A DNA stretch of 64,000 bases, taken from assembly GCA_017403345.1 (NCBI GenBank), contig JAFQOH010000013.1, forward strand, positions 1-64,000, read 5' to 3'. This stretch comes from RGIG3701 sp017403345 (GTDB taxonomy: Bacteria > Planctomycetota > Planctomycetia > Pirellulales > Thermoguttaceae). The notes under the pieces were generated by a model. That model did not search any database and was not told the DNA's origin. It saw only the letters and a program-made list of their open reading frames with translations. Below are positions 7,111 through 16,365 of this stretch, one piece after another (the first letter of the stretch is position 1; every line of letters starts with the position of its first letter). A program made the translations under genes and the position numbers.

Positions 7111-10100
7111 TTAGCGAATATCCAGGATCTCCACGGAAACGTCACCCGCCATTCGGAAAGAGCACAGCTGGTAGGGCTTCATTCGAAGCTCGAATCGTTT
7201 CTTTACCTCACGGGAACGTCCGCTCGCAAGATCCATCAGCTCGCCGGAAGGCACACGGAGCGTGACGTCTGCAAATTCAGCATCGGTATTCACGACGTAA
7301 AACCACGTCTCTTTCCCGTCAGAATATCGGCGCACCTTGACAGTCTCGCTCTTTTCTAGGGGCTTCTTCGGCAAAACGTCGGCAAATTCTACCGCCGGAA
7401 GCGCACGGAAAGCCTGCACGAACGGAATGAGTTTCGACTCCATCCCGTACGTCCCGATGAGGAATCCGCCTTTCGAGATTCCCTGAATGTCTTTGTACCG
7501 CAGCGGCATGACATAGTGTTTCATCGCATGATGCCCCGCAGGATTGAGCGTCGTGACGCGCCACGTACATTCCTTCAGCCAATCTGCCGGAAAGCGGTTC
7601 GGCTTCCCGCCGCGTTCTTCCTGCACAGCGATGTCGGACTCCCAGTACCGGTCGAAATGATGGACCCAGGCGTTCGGTGCATCCAGGAGCGAAGCGTACA
7701 TTCCGCGTGTTTCTTCCGTCAGACGCAGACGTTCCCGGAGCCGTTCGTCTTTTCGTCCGTGCATCCACCGATAATCCGCAGGGAAAACGGACTGTTCGAC
7801 GAACACATTCGGGATCTTGGCCAAATAGCGCGAATCGATCCCCATGTCGCGGTTGACTTGGAGCCAGAAGTCGCGGAGTCCCTCCTCTTCGTCGTAAACC
7901 GTATGGGCATACAGGATCGGCGTGATGCAGTGGATCCCAAGTTTCAGATCCGCACGCCGGTCTGCGAGACGTTTCGCAAGCACAGCATACCACGCGGTAA
8001 GTTTCCGGCATCGCCAGTCGACCCACTCTTCACGGGCGTTTTTCATGAGCCACTCGTAAAAAAGCTTTCCGCGCATAGGATCCGTCTTGTCCACGTCGAC
8101 CAGAATGCCGGTCTCTTTCTCAAAATCACGGATCATGTAGTCATTGTATCCGGTGCGGATGTCTCCGAGTGAATTGAGCGAGTGCATCGGAAGGTGAAGC
8201 ACGATCCCCTTGAAAGACGGATGGTCCGCGCAGAGTTCCAGAAGCTCATCCACTTCCTGAAGGACCATTTTCTGTACATCCGGATGTAGGATATTGAAGA
8301 TCGGCGGGGAATCATGCCAGCCGCCGGGATGCGGAGTCCCGGTACTGTGGATCGTGAAGATCGAGTCGCCGAGCCTGCCGTTTTGAATGTCGGACCGCGT
8401 AAACGCAGGGACGGGGAACGTGATGTTGTTCTGATTGATCGTCGCCATGAACTCCAGACCTTCCCGGTCAAATTTCTTCGCAAATGCTTCCGCACAGCGC
8501 GGCGGGTGTTCGCGCGGATTGTATTTTTCGCCGATCAGTCCATCGTACCAAACGAACGGATACGAAAACATATTCTGCCCGGAGTACTTCATGTATGCGC
8601 AGAGCCGGTCGAGCATCGTCTCAAAATTTGCGTTTTCGTATCCGAAATTTCCGAAATCGTACCCGACCGCCGGATCTTCAAAGTAGATCCCCACCGGGCG
8701 AGTCCAGCCATTGACCGGTTCGGCAGGCGTGACGCGAGCCTGAGGCAGCGGAGAGTCCAGCGCGTAGATCCGGATCTCTGACAGTGCGGCCCCCGCCGGC
8801 ATGTTTCGGGCATTCATGACGATGAGCGTTGAATCTTTCTCCCGCGGATAGTACAGGCAGCGCCGAAAGACCATTTTAGGATGGCCCGTTGGGTACTCGT
8901 CTCCCGTGACGTAGCCGACTTGGAGATCGTAGTCGTTCCGAATAAATTTGGACGCCTGAACGATAATGTCTGCCGAGCGGCATTTGTCGTCGGGAAAAAC
9001 AAGCTCCAGAATGTACGGTTTGCCGACTTCCGGGAAATTCAAACGGACTGCAAAACGGTCTCCCATCACCGGTGCCGTTTCGAGATACTTCCAGTCTCCC
9101 GCTTCTCCAATGCGCGTCTCGCCGACCTGCGAGAAAACTTCCGGTCCCTCTTTCATGGCGTCTACCGCACGGATGGTCTGAATGTGCTTCAGGTCCACGT
9201 CATCATACCAGAGGCGTCTGGGATTCCGTTTTGTCTGCCGCACAGACGTACCGGGCGCGTGTGTGATCTGCCCCGTCGTATTTTCCGCATGAAAGACCCA
9301 GATCGGATACTCCGCAGCTGCCGAACCATCTTCTTTCAGGATCCGGACGGAGTACGTTCCGGGGTTCAGTCCCCTGACTTCTGCGAGGTAGTCCTCTTCC
9401 GCTTTCGTCAGCAGGATCTCACGCGAATAGAGGACCTCAGAAGCACTTTCCGCCTCGCGTTCTCCAGCACTTTGGACGAGTTCCAGACGCAAACGCTTCG
9501 TCTCCTTGCCGGAGTGCCAGAGTTTTCCATCGAGACGGATCGGCTCATCTTCAAAAAAGTAACGGCTCTGCGGTTTGCAGGAAACGTCGGCGTACTCACG
9601 ATAGAGTGCGAGGACTTCCTCTTGCGAAAGCGGCGCGGAATAGATCCTCAGCTCATCCATCACGCCTTCCAGAACCTTTCCGCGAAAATTTCCGACCAGA
9701 AACGTCTCAAAATCCATTCGCGAAAAGTTCATGACCCGGACGGGCGCTGCCTGATTTGCCTTTTTTCCGCGATTTTGCAGAACATGGCGGTCTCCGTCGA
9801 TGAAAAGCTGCTTTTCGACCGAATTCCAGGTAAAAACGAGATGATGCCAAGCTGCATCATCCGGGAAGCCGCGGCTGATGTACGTATCCTGCAGATCGCT
9901 CACGTCGCCGCGTAGTTTTCCTTCGTAGATCCAGTACCAGAGCGCTCCGGAGCCGATGCGGGTCACGTCCTCAAACGGATTCGCGAGGATCGTGCGCCAC
10001 GCTTTTACGAGGAACTCCTGCCCGGCCGCGTCCTTTCTGTTTAAGCGTACCCAAACGGAGATCGTCCCGCTTTCCGGTATCAGATTCCCGTCAGCAGGAT

Positions 10101-10929
10101 ACTCAAGCAGCGGATCGGCAGCACTGGAAAACTGCGCGGCTTTTCCGTTCAGCCCCGGAACGTAAACGATCCCCTTCTCCTGCCGAGGTCCTGAATCACC
10201 GCGAGCCGTACAGGCTTCCGCACTGCCGTCAAACGGAACGTGAAAAATAAGTTCCGGGCTGCGTACGCATTCCGTCGGTTTCTCCCCGTCTTCATGCCGC
10301 AGTTCCGACCTGAAAAAACGGTATTCTCCGGGCGTCGTGAAATCGTAACGGAGAAAAAGCGTCTTTAGATCCGCCGGAATGAACTCCTCAAACGCAAAGA
10401 TCTGCCGATGCCCCTGAAGCTGGATCTCGAGCATTTTCCAGAAATGCCTTCCCTCACGAGTTTGCCCCTCAAAAAAAAGACGGCCCTTTCCGCCTTTGGG
10501 GCCCTGGATCTCTGCGAAGTGCATGTAGTGATCCCCCATCCGTTTCGGATCTAGACCCCAAAACTGAATGGTTAGATTTTCCATCCGCTCCGTTTTCATC
10601 CGGGACGCATCGACGACGAGGCATTCTTTTTCCAAGCGAGGTTCAAGAAACGGCGTTTTTTCCGAATCCAGCGCGAAAAACCGAACGCTTTTTTCAGGTT
10701 CCGAAGGAGCCTGAACGATGAACTGTTCCCCGTTCTCCAAGCGTAATTCCATACCGTCCCACGATGCCGTGCGCCACGTGAGCATTTTATCTGAAGCTCC
10801 GGAAGGCTCTGTGGATCTGTCCTGCGCCAAAATTTTCGAAGCCGTTCCCAAATCCGCCGCTCCGGGAAAATCGGGAAGCTGAAAACAGAACGTCAGAAAG
10901 AAAATGAAAATGCAGGTAAGTTTTTTCAT
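7111..10929 (-). CDS. Secreted LamG-domain, glycosidase-like protein
   Basis: A 1272-residue protein with a signal peptide (MKKLTCIFIFFLTFCFQL). Residues about 228-440 form a LamG/concanavalin-like domain (FHVPFDGS, a WHHLVFTW strand, MDELRIYSAPLS). A region from about 760 to 1190 looks like a TIM-barrel glycosidase: tyrosine/tryptophan-rich, with a set of regularly spaced segments (MFSYPFVWYDG, FKGIVLHLPMHSL, WRCRKLTAWYAVLAKRLADRR) and a small C-terminal beta domain (FYVVNTDAEFADVTLRVPSG). I do not recognise the glycoside hydrolase family. The start after AAAGGAG is preferred over the ATG five codons upstream. It has its own promoter and faces the PaaK-like gene tail to tail. It probably acts on extracellular or periplasmic polysaccharide. 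Confidence 0.7.
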   Translation of the reverse strand: MKKLTCIFIFFLTFCFQLPDFPGAADLGTASKILAQDRSTEPSGASDKMLTWRTASWDGMELRLENGEQFIVQAPSEPEKSVRFFALDSEKTPFLEPRLEKECLVVDASRMKTERMENLTIQFWGLDPKRMGDHYMHFAEIQGPKGGKGRLFFEGQTREGRHFWKMLEIQLQGHRQIFAFEEFIPADLKTLFLRYDFTTPGEYRFFRSELRHEDGEKPTECVRSPELIFHVPFDGSAEACTARGDSGPRQEKGIVYVPGLNGKAAQFSSAADPLLEYPADGNLIPESGTISVWVRLNRKDAAGQEFLVKAWRTILANPFEDVTRIGSGALWYWIYEGKLRGDVSDLQDTYISRGFPDDAAWHHLVFTWNSVEKQLFIDGDRHVLQNRGKKANQAAPVRVMNFSRMDFETFLVGNFRGKVLEGVMDELRIYSAPLSQEEVLALYREYADVSCKPQSRYFFEDEPIRLDGKLWHSGKETKRLRLELVQSAGEREAESASEVLYSREILLTKAEEDYLAEVRGLNPGTYSVRILKEDGSAAAEYPIWVFHAENTTGQITHAPGTSVRQTKRNPRRLWYDDVDLKHIQTIRAVDAMKEGPEVFSQVGETRIGEAGDWKYLETAPVMGDRFAVRLNFPEVGKPYILELVFPDDKCRSADIIVQASKFIRNDYDLQVGYVTGDEYPTGHPKMVFRRCLYYPREKDSTLIVMNARNMPAGAALSEIRIYALDSPLPQARVTPAEPVNGWTRPVGIYFEDPAVGYDFGNFGYENANFETMLDRLCAYMKYSGQNMFSYPFVWYDGLIGEKYNPREHPPRCAEAFAKKFDREGLEFMATINQNNITFPVPAFTRSDIQNGRLGDSIFTIHSTGTPHPGGWHDSPPIFNILHPDVQKMVLQEVDELLELCADHPSFKGIVLHLPMHSLNSLGDIRTGYNDYMIRDFEKETGILVDVDKTDPMRGKLFYEWLMKNAREEWVDWRCRKLTAWYAVLAKRLADRRADLKLGIHCITPILYAHTVYDEEEGLRDFWLQVNRDMGIDSRYLAKIPNVFVEQSVFPADYRWMHGRKDERLRERLRLTEETRGMYASLLDAPNAWVHHFDRYWESDIAVQEERGGKPNRFPADWLKECTWRVTTLNPAGHHAMKHYVMPLRYKDIQGISKGGFLIGTYGMESKLIPFVQAFRALPAVEFADVLPKKPLEKSETVKVRRYSDGKETWFYVVNTDAEFADVTLRVPSGELMDLASGRSREVKKRFELRMKPYQLCSFRMAGDVSVEILDIR

Positions 10930-10987
10930 AGGAACTCCTTTCATGGACAGAGGCTCATTGCCCTCTCCTCATTTCCGTTTATTCTCC

Positions 10988-11016
10988 ATTTTAACCCAGC
11001 CAGAATTCATTTTCAA
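10988..11016 (-). promoter_or_regulatory. Sigma-70-type promoter of the LamG protein gene
   Basis: On the minus strand, -35 TTGAAA (11016-11011), an exact 17-bp spacer and -10 TAAAAT (10993-10988), about 60 bases before the start codon. Confidence 0.65.
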
Positions 11017-11186
11017 GAGAAGCGGAAAAATATTTCGCAATATTCCGCGCCTTCCAATTCCTACATTCAAAACAAACCGCACATTATGCGCATTCTGTCT
11101 TTTTTCCAAAATACGAAAAAAAATTTCAAAATAGGTCGAAAAGATAAAATAGTCATGAAGTAAATCCGTATTTCCGGGGGAAATCC

Positions 11187-13526
11187 GTGAATCCAAATCA
11201 ATCCAATCCCAGCTTCGATTTCGAAGCCTTCGAGAAGTCCAGGCTTTTTTTGCATGAACTTCACTGTATCGGCAGCCTACCGTCCGTTTTGAAGAAATTT
11301 TCAAACGTAACGGGGTGGATGCTCACATACCATTGCGTTGACTCGCTCCCCAACTTTCTGAAGACGGACAGTCCGTCGATCACTCTTGGCCAGCCTAAAA
11401 ATGAAGGGGCGCTTTCTGGTCCGCTCTCTCCGGAAACGGTACGGGAATTAGCAGAGGAAGAAGAAGACCTCTGGCTCCCCGTCGAGATCCGGTCCGGCTG
11501 CCAGAAACTCTGGAGGCACCTTTTCACAGAAGGCATTTCTGAAAGCATTTCCGAAAACATTTCCGAAAACGTGCCCAAAGAAAGTACGCTCAATGAAAGC
11601 GTGCCCGAAACCGCGTGGAAACATGAGGCCGAAACTTCCGGTGAGGGAACGGAACGTTTCTCCTCTGACCCATGTGCGTTTTCATCCGCTCAGCCGCTCC
11701 AACGGTCAGAAACGGCCTCCATAGAGTCTCACGCTGACAGAACACAGTCTCACGCTGACAACGCTGGGGACTCTGCTCAAAAAAAAACGCAGGAGGGTCC
11801 CAAATCAGAAAACGGATTTTCCCACGAAGCAGAGTTTCTTGAGAAAATACTGGGAGGCTCAAACTGCGGAATGCTCGATTTTCTGAATCATCCAATCGGT
11901 TTCCTGCATCTTTCGAGAAACGCCCCCAGTGAAAAGAAACGCAAAAGTGACGTGAAGGATTTTCTCGGAACGTCCGGCCTCGTTTCACTGCACGATACAG
12001 GAATGACGCTGCGTATTCCGTTCCAGGAAGCCCGACAGTTGGCGGTCTCTCTTTGCGACCTGATCGCGGAGATGCAGCTGATGCGGTTCAATCTCTGGCT
12101 TTCAGAAATGGAACTGACGGTCCACTCTTCCATGCCGGATCATGTGCGAAATCGACAAAACCGTCTTTTCGCCGCTCGTTACCGTGAACTGCTCGACTAT
12201 ATGCGAAGCGTTCTTGGCATGGATGCGATCGGGATCTACTTTTTCAATGCACAGAATCAGACCTTCAAACTGCGCGCGTGTGCGGGACTTTCGATCGACA
12301 CGCTCCTGCATTCCGTGCGGACGCTGGAGGAAGCGCAGGCTGATTGGCGTGCGTTTCAAGACAATCAGCTCATCATTCAGGATGAAACGACCTACTGCGA
12401 CGGTTACCTGATCCCCGAAATGTTTCCCTCCGGTCTCTGTATGCCGCTGAAAGCTCCCGGAGGCGCAATGGGAAGCATCTGGTTCTTCTCGAACGGAAAC
12501 TATTTCAGCGAACAGACGATCCAGCTTGCGCAGCTTATGGCCGTTCATTTGGGAATGGTCCTTGAGCATGAGGCAGTCTTGCGCCGATACGACGGATTCA
12601 TGAAATACTGCGCAGAAGTCGAGACGGCCTCCAATGTCCAGGAAGTCCAAAAGCCTGTACGTATCCCCGGAAAAGGAAAGCTGGATGTCGCCGGCTGGGC
12701 AAAAACCGGCAAGATCCCTACCCTCCTGCGTTCACCATCCATCGCCTATGAAAGAGGACGCCATCCCCAAAAAAATACGGTCTCCGGAGACTTTTACGAT
12801 TGGTTCTCGCTCCCGGAAGGAAAGACCATGCTCGCACTGGGAAGCGTCGGAGTCTCCGGAATGTCAGGAGCCATTCTCGCCGCCTCGGTACGTTCTGCAC
12901 TCCGGAGTCATGCACACTACGGGCACTCCACCTCCGATCTCCTGCGGAACGTGTACCGAACTCTATGGCACCAAATGGCGTCGGACGCTCAGATCTCGCT
13001 TTTCTGCGGGATCGCGCAGCAGGAAGCCAATTTCCTCGCGATCCATTTTGCCCAAGTCGGTATGCTTCGCGGATTGATCGTACGGAAAGATCGGAGTTTC
13101 GAACTCGTTTCCATGAGCCACAAATCGAATCTTTTCTACCAGAATGGAAATTCCGAGTTCCACTATTTCGCAGACAGCATTTACCTCAAACCGGATGAAC
13201 TTCTCCTCGTCTTCAATGACGGCTTGGGTGAACCCTCCAGCGCGTTCGGAAAGAAGCCATTCCGGCAAATGAGCTCCGAGCAGCTCACGGAAATCGTGCT
13301 CGGTATGGATGATTTTCAAGAAAAGAAAAAACGCACGTCTGCGACACTTGAGGAAACGACTCGCCACAGCATCATCCACGCGCTTGGCGGCATCCTCTCG
13401 CAAAATCAGAATGCCTCGGCCCAACTGGTCGTCTCGCAGGTCCGGAACTATTTCGGAAAACACGTGCACTGTACGTCAAAAGACCAGTCTGCGCTGGCGA
13501 TCCATTTCAGATCTTTTTCCAAATAG
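11187..13526 (+). CDS. GAF-SpoIIE (PP2C-type) phosphatase-like protein
   Basis: A 779-residue protein starting with GTG behind a GGGGG ribosome-binding site. Residues about 1-110 are unassigned. Residues 110-210 are low complexity, with ISE/ISEN repeats. About 330-460 is a GAF-like domain (LLDYMRSVLGMDAIGIYFF... to LAQLMAVHLGMVLEHEAVLRRYDG). About 495-775 is a SpoIIE/RsbU-type phosphatase domain with SGDFYDWF (metal ligands Asp535 and Asp538), FNDG (Asp678) and KDQSALAI (Asp766). The usual Asp of the GD.SGKG motif is Ser553 here (LGSVGVSG), so one metal ligand seems missing. In the family these proteins dephosphorylate anti-sigma antagonists. No sigma or anti-sigma gene is nearby. The Nif3-like gene follows after 16 bases and is probably co-transcribed. 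Confidence 0.75.
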   Translation: MNPNQSNPSFDFEAFEKSRLFLHELHCIGSLPSVLKKFSNVTGWMLTYHCVDSLPNFLKTDSPSITLGQPKNEGALSGPLSPETVRELAEEEEDLWLPVEIRSGCQKLWRHLFTEGISESISENISENVPKESTLNESVPETAWKHEAETSGEGTERFSSDPCAFSSAQPLQRSETASIESHADRTQSHADNAGDSAQKKTQEGPKSENGFSHEAEFLEKILGGSNCGMLDFLNHPIGFLHLSRNAPSEKKRKSDVKDFLGTSGLVSLHDTGMTLRIPFQEARQLAVSLCDLIAEMQLMRFNLWLSEMELTVHSSMPDHVRNRQNRLFAARYRELLDYMRSVLGMDAIGIYFFNAQNQTFKLRACAGLSIDTLLHSVRTLEEAQADWRAFQDNQLIIQDETTYCDGYLIPEMFPSGLCMPLKAPGGAMGSIWFFSNGNYFSEQTIQLAQLMAVHLGMVLEHEAVLRRYDGFMKYCAEVETASNVQEVQKPVRIPGKGKLDVAGWAKTGKIPTLLRSPSIAYERGRHPQKNTVSGDFYDWFSLPEGKTMLALGSVGVSGMSGAILAASVRSALRSHAHYGHSTSDLLRNVYRTLWHQMASDAQISLFCGIAQQEANFLAIHFAQVGMLRGLIVRKDRSFELVSMSHKSNLFYQNGNSEFHYFADSIYLKPDELLLVFNDGLGEPSSAFGKKPFRQMSSEQLTEIVLGMDDFQEKKKRTSATLEETTRHSIIHALGGILSQNQNASAQLVVSQVRNYFGKHVHCTSKDQSALAIHFRSFSK

Positions 13527-13542
13527 AATAGGAGTTTTCGAA

Positions 13543-14334
13543 ATGAAAGTTTCAGATATTTGTGCATTCATGGAGCGTTTCGCTCCTAAAGCGCTCGCAG
13601 AATCGTGGGACAATACCGGGTTCCTCGTCGGAGAAAAAGACCAGCCGTGCGCGCGCGTCATGACCTGCCTCACCGTCACGCCCGAATCGGTTCAGGAAGC
13701 CGTCGAGAAGAAAGCGGACTGCATCATCTCACACCATCCGATGCCGTTCCGAGCACTCAAGGAACTGACGTCCGCCTCTACGACTGGAAAACTTTTGCGT
13801 ACGCTCATCAAAAACGACATCGCGCTCTACTGTCCGCATACCTCGTTCGATTCCGCTCCCGGAGCCGGGATCAATCAGCAGCTTGCCGACGCACTAAAAC
13901 TGAAGGATACTGTGCCGTTTGTGCCGAATCCTGACTGCGGCGGCGGAACGGGAAGGATGGGAAGCTGGGAAACGACCGGAACGCTGGCGCTCTTTCTCGA
14001 AAAAGTGCGCGATCTGTTCAAACTCCCCTACGTCCAGTACGTTGGCGATCTTGACCGGCCGGTAAAGAAAATCGGTATCGGCTGCGGCTCGGCAGGTGAA
14101 TTTCTTCAGTATGCTCAGCGTTTTGAATGCGACGTTTTCCTCACCGGAGAAACGAATTTCCACACTTGCCTCGAAGCAAAAGCGACCGGGATCGGACTCG
14201 TGCTCATGACGCATTTTGCCGGCGAAAAGTATGCGTGTGACCGTCTCGCAGAGATCATTCGGCTGGAATTTCCGGAACTCGAAGAAGTTTGGGGATGCGA
14301 AAACGAGAAAGAACCGCTCGCTACATTTTTCTAA
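13543..14334 (+). CDS. Nif3-like dinuclear metal centre protein
   Basis: A 263-residue protein of the Nif3/YbgI family, which forms toroidal hexamers with a two-metal site; its cellular role is unsettled. Metal-binding segments are visible: WDNTGFLVG near the N-terminus, SHHPMPFRALKELT, HTSFDSAPGAGIN, and TGETNFHTCLEA with MTHFAGEKY near the C-terminus. The length matches the compact form without the inserted PII-like domain. The start at 13543 follows AATAGGAG; a longer in-frame ORF overlaps the upstream phosphatase gene and is not used. Confidence 0.85.
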   Translation: MKVSDICAFMERFAPKALAESWDNTGFLVGEKDQPCARVMTCLTVTPESVQEAVEKKADCIISHHPMPFRALKELTSASTTGKLLRTLIKNDIALYCPHTSFDSAPGAGINQQLADALKLKDTVPFVPNPDCGGGTGRMGSWETTGTLALFLEKVRDLFKLPYVQYVGDLDRPVKKIGIGCGSAGEFLQYAQRFECDVFLTGETNFHTCLEAKATGIGLVLMTHFAGEKYACDRLAEIIRLEFPELEEVWGCENEKEPLATFF

Positions 14335-14441
14335 AAATTTTTGAGGCACTTCCGAAAGTGCGTACCTATCCGGATCGGTTCTGCCGCTGAAACCGTGGTA
14401 AAACGGATACACCGTTTCCGGATGGACCGATTTTGAAAACT

Positions 14442-14494
14442 AGAGGACTTTTGGGCTGCTTTGCATTGCGGCAGTCTCAAAAGTCCTCTTTTTT
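14442..14494. terminator. Bidirectional terminator between the Nif3-like gene and aat
   Basis: AGAGGACTTTTG (14442-14453) pairs with CAAAAGTCCTCT (14478-14489), followed by a T-run (to 14494). The right arm lies within the last codons of aat on the opposite strand, so the end of aat doubles as half of the terminator for the plus-strand unit. Confidence 0.85.
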
Positions 14495-15217
14495 CCACGT
14501 GATCTCCGGCGAAAAAACAACTTCCATATTCAGAACGGCCTGACGCAAACGCTGAAGAAACTCTTCCTGAGACACGATGTCCGGCTGAAACTGCTCCGTG
14601 TGCGAATTCACGACCTGAATGTCGATGAGCGTGAACCCTAGAGTCTCCAGATGCCGCACGAGCCATGCAAGCCCGACTTTCGACGCATCCCGTTCCAGAT
14701 GAAATTTCGACTCCCCGGCAAAGTAGCTCCCGATCGCTTCTCCGTACAGCCCGCCGACCAGCTTTTCATCACGCCAGACTTCAACGGAATGCGCAAAACC
14801 AGCCTCATGAAACGCACAGAATCCCTCGATGATCTCCGGAGTGATCCACGTTCCTTCCTCATACGAACGCGGAATGTACGCACAATTTTCAATGACCTGC
14901 CGAAACGCCCGGTCAAACGTCACGGTAAAGCGTCCGCTGCGCAGTGTCTGGCGGAGTCTGCGGGAAATATGGAATTTTTTCGGATCGATCAGCGCCCGTT
15001 CATGCGGACTGAACCAGAGCGTCGGAATGTCCGGCTCGCCGCAGGGCCATGGAAAAATACCGTGAACGTAAGCATCCAAAAGCCAATCGGGATCGATCCC
15101 ACCGCCAATCGCCAAAACACCGTCTTCGTCGGAAAGCGTCGGATCCGGAAAACGTGACCATTGAAGATACCGCTTGATCAAATCAGAGCGTCTTCCCCAT
15201 TTTACCGAATCTTCCAT
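14477..15217 (-). CDS. aat: Leucyl/phenylalanyl-tRNA-protein transferase
   Basis: A 246-residue protein with the hallmarks of Aat. The N-terminal FPDPTLSDEDGVLAIGGG and LLDAYVHGIFPW segments are present, as are WFSPHERALI, a TWITPEII loop and YGEAIGSYFAGESKFH, followed by the LGFTLIDIQ strand. Aat transfers Leu or Phe from tRNA to N-terminal Arg or Lys, creating a destabilising residue for the ClpS/ClpAP N-degron pathway. A clpS homologue lies at 40026-40400 in this window. A GGGAGGGA ribosome-binding site precedes the ATG. The gene follows the GYF_2 gene by 32 bases on the same strand. Confidence 0.92.
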   Translation of the reverse strand: MEDSVKWGRRSDLIKRYLQWSRFPDPTLSDEDGVLAIGGGIDPDWLLDAYVHGIFPWPCGEPDIPTLWFSPHERALIDPKKFHISRRLRQTLRSGRFTVTFDRAFRQVIENCAYIPRSYEEGTWITPEIIEGFCAFHEAGFAHSVEVWRDEKLVGGLYGEAIGSYFAGESKFHLERDASKVGLAWLVRHLETLGFTLIDIQVVNSHTEQFQPDIVSQEEFLQRLRQAVLNMEVVFSPEITWKKEDF

Positions 15218-15249
15218 TCTGGATCCCTCCCGGCACTCTGTTCTGAATA

Positions 15250-15942
15250 TCAGAATCCAAAAATATTTTTCGAAGCTGCCAAAGATTCAAAAACATCACA
15301 CGCAGACTTCCATTCCGCCCAGCCTTCACGCCAAACCAAAGTGTCGGCAGCGATCCGATTCTCGCGAAGCCACGTCTGCACCGTGTCGCGGTAGATCGGA
15401 CCATGCTGTTCGCCGGAAGCGGGACGCACGTACCAGACCGTGTCCGCAGGACCTTCAAATGGATCCGGAAGACGCGGAGCCGCTGGAGTCTGGACCGGAG
15501 GAACTGCCATTGCAGGAGAATCGGATGCTTGAAACAGATCTTGAACCGGATCCTGAACCAAATTCTGAACCGGATCCGATGCTCCCGGAGCAGAAAGATC
15601 AAACGCAGACTGCTGCCCAAGTCCTGAAGCGGCCTGCGTAAAACCAGAAGACGCAAACGCATCCGCCGCATTCGGAACGGCATCTGCACTGCTCGGCAAA
15701 TGATTCAGATCGATGTCGTCAAGCACAGATTCCGCCTGTTTCGTAAACGGAAAAAGCCCTTCACGACGCGCACGCTCTTCCCATTCCTTCGCGATCGGAA
15801 GATCCTTCGAGCCGGCAGGCCGTGTGCTTTCAAACGGAATGTCAAATCGCGCATGACATTTCGGACAGATCCCGCGTTGACCGGCCTGAAATTCCTTCAC
15901 GTTCAATTTGTGCCCATTGGGACAATAAAATCGGATTCCCAT
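15250..15942 (-). CDS. Zinc-ribbon and GYF_2 (DUF4339) domain protein
   Basis: A 230-residue protein. The N-terminus (about 5-33) is a zinc ribbon with CPNGH and CPKC pairs. A flexible Ala/Pro/Gln-rich linker (about 80-165, including repeated DPVQ units) follows. The C-terminus (about 170-222) is a GYF_2 domain: WYVRPASGEQHGPI, then RIAADTLVWREGWAEWKSA. Such proteins are frequent in planctomycetes and are thought to bind proline-rich or membrane partners; no enzymatic role is expected. Probably co-transcribed with aat, which starts 32 bases downstream. Confidence 0.82.
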   Translation of the reverse strand: MGIRFYCPNGHKLNVKEFQAGQRGICPKCHARFDIPFESTRPAGSKDLPIAKEWEERARREGLFPFTKQAESVLDDIDLNHLPSSADAVPNAADAFASSGFTQAASGLGQQSAFDLSAPGASDPVQNLVQDPVQDLFQASDSPAMAVPPVQTPAAPRLPDPFEGPADTVWYVRPASGEQHGPIYRDTVQTWLRENRIAADTLVWREGWAEWKSACDVFESLAASKNIFGF

Positions 15943-16149
15943 TTCTTCCCCCCAAAAAAACTCTTTCGCTCTTTCTGCTCACGGTTTCCATTTCCATCTA
16001 AAATTCGAAGTTGAACCCCGATCCGCTGCGCGTTCGAGACGCTGACGGCACACAGAAAACACAAACCATCATTTATTATATACCAAAACCGGCAATTTGA
16101 AAAGAGGGGGGCCAAAATTTTGTCCCGTTTTCCTGAATTTTCTAGAAAG

Positions 16150-16225
16150 TTTGAAATTTATGGAAATTTTGGAAATTTATGGAAATTATGGAAATTTTGG
16201 AAATTTTTAGAAAATTTTAGAAAAT
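16150..16225. repeat. AT-rich irregular repeat, core GGAAATTT
   Basis: Repeats of TATGGAAATT and TTTTGGAAATTT run with slight length changes, ending in AGAAAATTTT units. They sit directly upstream of a promoter and may act as an A/T-rich curved or UP-element-like region, or be a simple sequence expansion. Confidence 0.7.
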
Positions 16226-16248
16226 TTAAAATTTTTGTCAACGGCAGG

Positions 16249-16277
16249 CTGGAAATTTTGCAGATCTTGCGTATAAT
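16249..16277 (+). promoter_or_regulatory. Probable promoter for the secreted protein at 16366
   Basis: -10 TATAAT (16272-16277) is preceded at 17 bp by CTGGAA (16249-16254). The leader would be about 80 nt. Confidence 0.55.
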
Positions 16278-16365
16278 AAAACGTAAAAGGTGTCATTCGA
16301 TCCAAATTTTCAGAGATATTGTCCAAATACTCAGAGATCCTTGAAATGCTCAGCAGGAGAAGATC

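Larger units (their letters stand above)
15943..16365. other. Divergent intergenic region with an AT-rich repeat
   Basis: It separates the minus-strand GYF_2/aat unit from the plus-strand gene at 16366. It contains the GGAAATTT-type repeat (about 16150-16225) and a promoter at 16249-16277. An open frame at 16120-16344 is built from the repeat (Phe/Lys/Trp/Asn only) and is not called. Confidence 0.65.
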
